From JAGNZR01 sp051648485 (lineage in GTDB: Bacteria; Fusobacteriota; Fusobacteriia; Fusobacteriales; Fusobacteriaceae), in contig JBOFFH010000095.1 in assembly GCA_051648485.1 (NCBI GenBank), positions 1 through 6,538 on the forward strand: a DNA stretch of 6,538 nucleotides. The letters run 5' to 3'. Under the pieces are notes generated by a model that was given only the letters and a program-made list of their open reading frames with translations, had not been told where the DNA came from and searched no databases. Below, piece by piece: positions 5,191-6,538 of the stretch (its first letter is position 1; each line of letters begins with the position of its first letter). The position numbers and the translations under genes were made by a program.

Positions 5191-6429
5191 ATGAAGTCAT
5201 ATGACTTAATTATAATAGGAGGAGGTCCTGGAGGACTTTTTTCCGGAATTACAGTTGGAGAATCAGGAGCAAAAGTTTTAATTTTAGAAAAAAATTCTAA
5301 AGTTGGAAAAAAACTTTTAGTGGCTGGCCAAGGAAAATGTAATGTTACTAACAATGGAGAATTAAAAAGTTTTTTTAATAAGTATGGTAATAAAGGCAAA
5401 TATTTAAAAAATAGTTTAAATACATTTAAACCTAAAGATTTAATAAATTGGTTTGGAAAAAAAGGTTTACCCCTAATTTTAGTTGAAGAAACTGGAAAAT
5501 ATTTTCCTAAAACAATGAAAAGTATAGATGTTGTAAATCTTTTAGAAAAAGAATGCTTAAAAAATAGTGTGGATATTTTGAATAATGCAATTATCCAGGA
5601 GTTAAAAGTAGAAAGTGATGGAAAATTTTCAATAAAATTTAATAACGAAAATTATACTAGTAAATTTTTATTAATATCTACTGGAGGCTGTTCATACCCA
5701 GGAACAGGAACAACTGGAGATGGATATAGGTATGCTAAAAGTTTAGGTCATAAAATAGTTAATCCAAAACCTTGCCTTACTCCTATATATGTGGATAATT
5801 ATCAGTTTGCAGAACTTTCAGGGATTTCTTTTAAAAATGTGGATATAAAACTTTTTAGAGAGAATAAACTAGTTGAAAAAGGGAACGGCGATATTCTTTT
5901 GACACATCACAATCTTAGTGGACCAGGAATTATAGATTTTTCTCGTTATATTGAAAAAGATGATATTTTAAAGCTTAATTTGATAAAAAAAGAGCATGCT
6001 CAATTTGAAAACGAATTTTTACAAAATATTAATACCAATGGAAAAAAACTTTTAAAAACTTTTTTAAATGAACAGCATCTTCCAGAAAGATTTTTAAAGA
6101 AATTTTGTTTGTTGAATAAAATTGATGAGACTAAAAAGATTTCTGAAATAAGTAAAAAAGAAAGAGAAATAATTATTTCTTTATCAGATTATCCTTTCAG
6201 AGTTACAAGATTGGGAAATTTTGAAATAGCTATGGCTACAACTGGAGGAGTAAGTACTGAAGAAATAAATTCAAAAACAATGGAATCCAAAATTAAAGAA
6301 AATCTATACTTTGCAGGAGAAGTTTTAGATGTAGATGGAGATACTGGTGGATACAATATTCAAATAGCTTTTTCTACAGGATATACAGGAGCTCAAAACA
6401 TAATTAAAAAATTAAATTTAAAACCTTGA
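5191..6429 (+). CDS. BaiN/HI0933-type NAD(P)/FAD-dependent oxidoreductase
   Basis: A soluble flavoprotein of the HI0933 (BaiN/RdsA-like) family. The N-terminal Rossmann dinucleotide-binding motif is IIIGGGPGG (7-15) in the GxGxxG pattern, with E33 ending the second strand to hold the FAD ribose. The family signature LVAGQGKCNVTN (43-54) follows. STGGCSYPGTGTTGDGYRYA (163-182) is a second hallmark, and the C-terminal FAD contact is YFAGEVLDVDGDTGGYNIQ (373-391). The 412-residue length is normal. Some relatives reduce bile-acid intermediates or are labelled aminoacetone oxidases, but most have no proven substrate, so none is assigned. AAGGAG (5180-5185) overlaps the sigma-gene stop and lies five bases before the ATG, showing tight coupling. 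The last codons and the TGA stop lie inside the terminator stem. Confidence 0.92.
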   Translation: MKSYDLIIIGGGPGGLFSGITVGESGAKVLILEKNSKVGKKLLVAGQGKCNVTNNGELKSFFNKYGNKGKYLKNSLNTFKPKDLINWFGKKGLPLILVEETGKYFPKTMKSIDVVNLLEKECLKNSVDILNNAIIQELKVESDGKFSIKFNNENYTSKFLLISTGGCSYPGTGTTGDGYRYAKSLGHKIVNPKPCLTPIYVDNYQFAELSGISFKNVDIKLFRENKLVEKGNGDILLTHHNLSGPGIIDFSRYIEKDDILKLNLIKKEHAQFENEFLQNINTNGKKLLKTFLNEQHLPERFLKKFCLLNKIDETKKISEISKKEREIIISLSDYPFRVTRLGNFEIAMATTGGVSTEEINSKTMESKIKENLYFAGEVLDVDGDTGGYNIQIAFSTGYTGAQNIIKKLNLKP

Positions 6430-6457
6430 TACTGAAATTTTAGTATTAAGGTTTTTT
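6420..6457 (+). terminator. Intrinsic terminator of the sigma factor-flavoprotein operon
   Basis: AAAACCTT (6420-6427) pairs with AAGGTTTT (6448-6455), G6428 makes a wobble pair with T6447, and ATACT (6429-6433) pairs with AGTAT (6442-6446) around an 8-nt loop. The T-run ends at 6457. The stem includes the last two sense codons and the TGA stop of the flavoprotein gene, so ribosomes finishing translation would cover the left arm. Confidence 0.85.
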
Positions 6458-6467
6458 CAATTAATCA

Positions 6468-6496
6468 TTTATTTACTTTTTTAATTGTGTTATACT
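6468..6496 (+). promoter_or_regulatory. Predicted promoter of the right-edge gene
   Basis: TATACT (6491-6496) is preceded by TGT (6488-6490), a good extended -10. The -35 is weak: TTTATT at 6468-6473 with 17-bp spacing. It lies just after the preceding terminator, and a start near 6503 would give a leader of about 20 nt. Confidence 0.5.
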
Positions 6497-6522
6497 AAAA
6501 AGAAAAAAGACATGGAGGAAAT

Positions 6523-6538
6523 ATGAAAAAAGTAAATC
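6523..6538 (+). CDS. Start of an unidentified gene (five codons)
   Basis: An ATG follows GGAGG (6514-6518) by four bases and reads M-K-K-V-N before the window ends. A terminator and an extended -10 promoter upstream support a genuine new transcription unit. The Lys-rich start would fit a signal peptide, among many other things. No identity can be given. The ATG at 6512 in another frame meets a stop after four codons and is not the start. Confidence 0.6.

Noticed and set aside
5169..5399. A 76-codon minus-strand open frame opposite the flavoprotein start
   Set aside because: It is antisense to the Rossmann motif region and its Pro-rich stretch is the reverse reading of the Gly-rich FAD loop; no start signal.
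1..6538. tRNA/rRNA genes, CRISPR arrays, insertion sequences, toxin-antitoxin or phage-defence genes
   Set aside because: I looked for these and saw no clover-leaf-like GC-richer block, no regularly spaced repeats, no transposase, and no defence-associated domain in any frame.

Overview
The window is a very AT-rich stretch of bacterial chromosome with short intergenic gaps, strong AGGAGG-type ribosome binding sites and long A/T tracts. Base composition, codon preference and the protein families fit a Fusobacteriota genome (Fusobacterium or a relative). A low-GC Firmicute cannot be excluded from this window alone. No mobile element, CRISPR array, tRNA, rRNA or phage gene is visible, and nothing looks recently transferred.

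Layout. The left edge (1-38, minus strand) is the start of a HAD-family hydrolase gene, divergent from an M17 leucyl aminopeptidase gene (162-1583, plus). Next is a plus-strand group: a deoxynucleoside kinase (1690-2286), an unannotated 25-residue hydrophobic mini-protein (2296-2373) and an Eis-like GNAT acetyltransferase (2382-3536). The group starts at a promoter overlapped by a 27-bp palindrome and ends at a clear intrinsic terminator (3547-3576). The Holliday-junction resolvase gene ruvC lies convergent to it (3575-4144, minus), with its stop codon inside the terminator T-run. A divergent region of about 230 bp, full of A-tracts and inverted repeats, separates ruvC from a two-gene plus-strand operon. 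That operon holds an alternative sigma-70 factor (4377-5180) and a BaiN/HI0933-type flavoprotein (5191-6429), and ends at a terminator that includes the flavoprotein stop codon. The first five codons of another gene lie at the right edge (6523-6538).

Functionally this is a mixture of peptide turnover, deoxynucleoside salvage, recombination and transcription control, not one obvious pathway. I see no strong evidence of a wholly new system. The observations most worth checking are: (1) the palindromic operator-like element on the kinase promoter; (2) the 25-residue ORF with a strong ribosome binding site, whose stop codon overlaps the weak start signal of the acetyltransferase; (3) a perfect 12-bp hairpin with a 3-nt loop covering exactly nine codons of the acetyl-CoA-binding motif of the acetyltransferase gene; (4) a short sigma factor with unusual residues at positions that read the -10 and extended -10 elements, coupled to a flavoprotein; and (5) a 12-A homopolymer inside the predicted ruvC promoter spacer.
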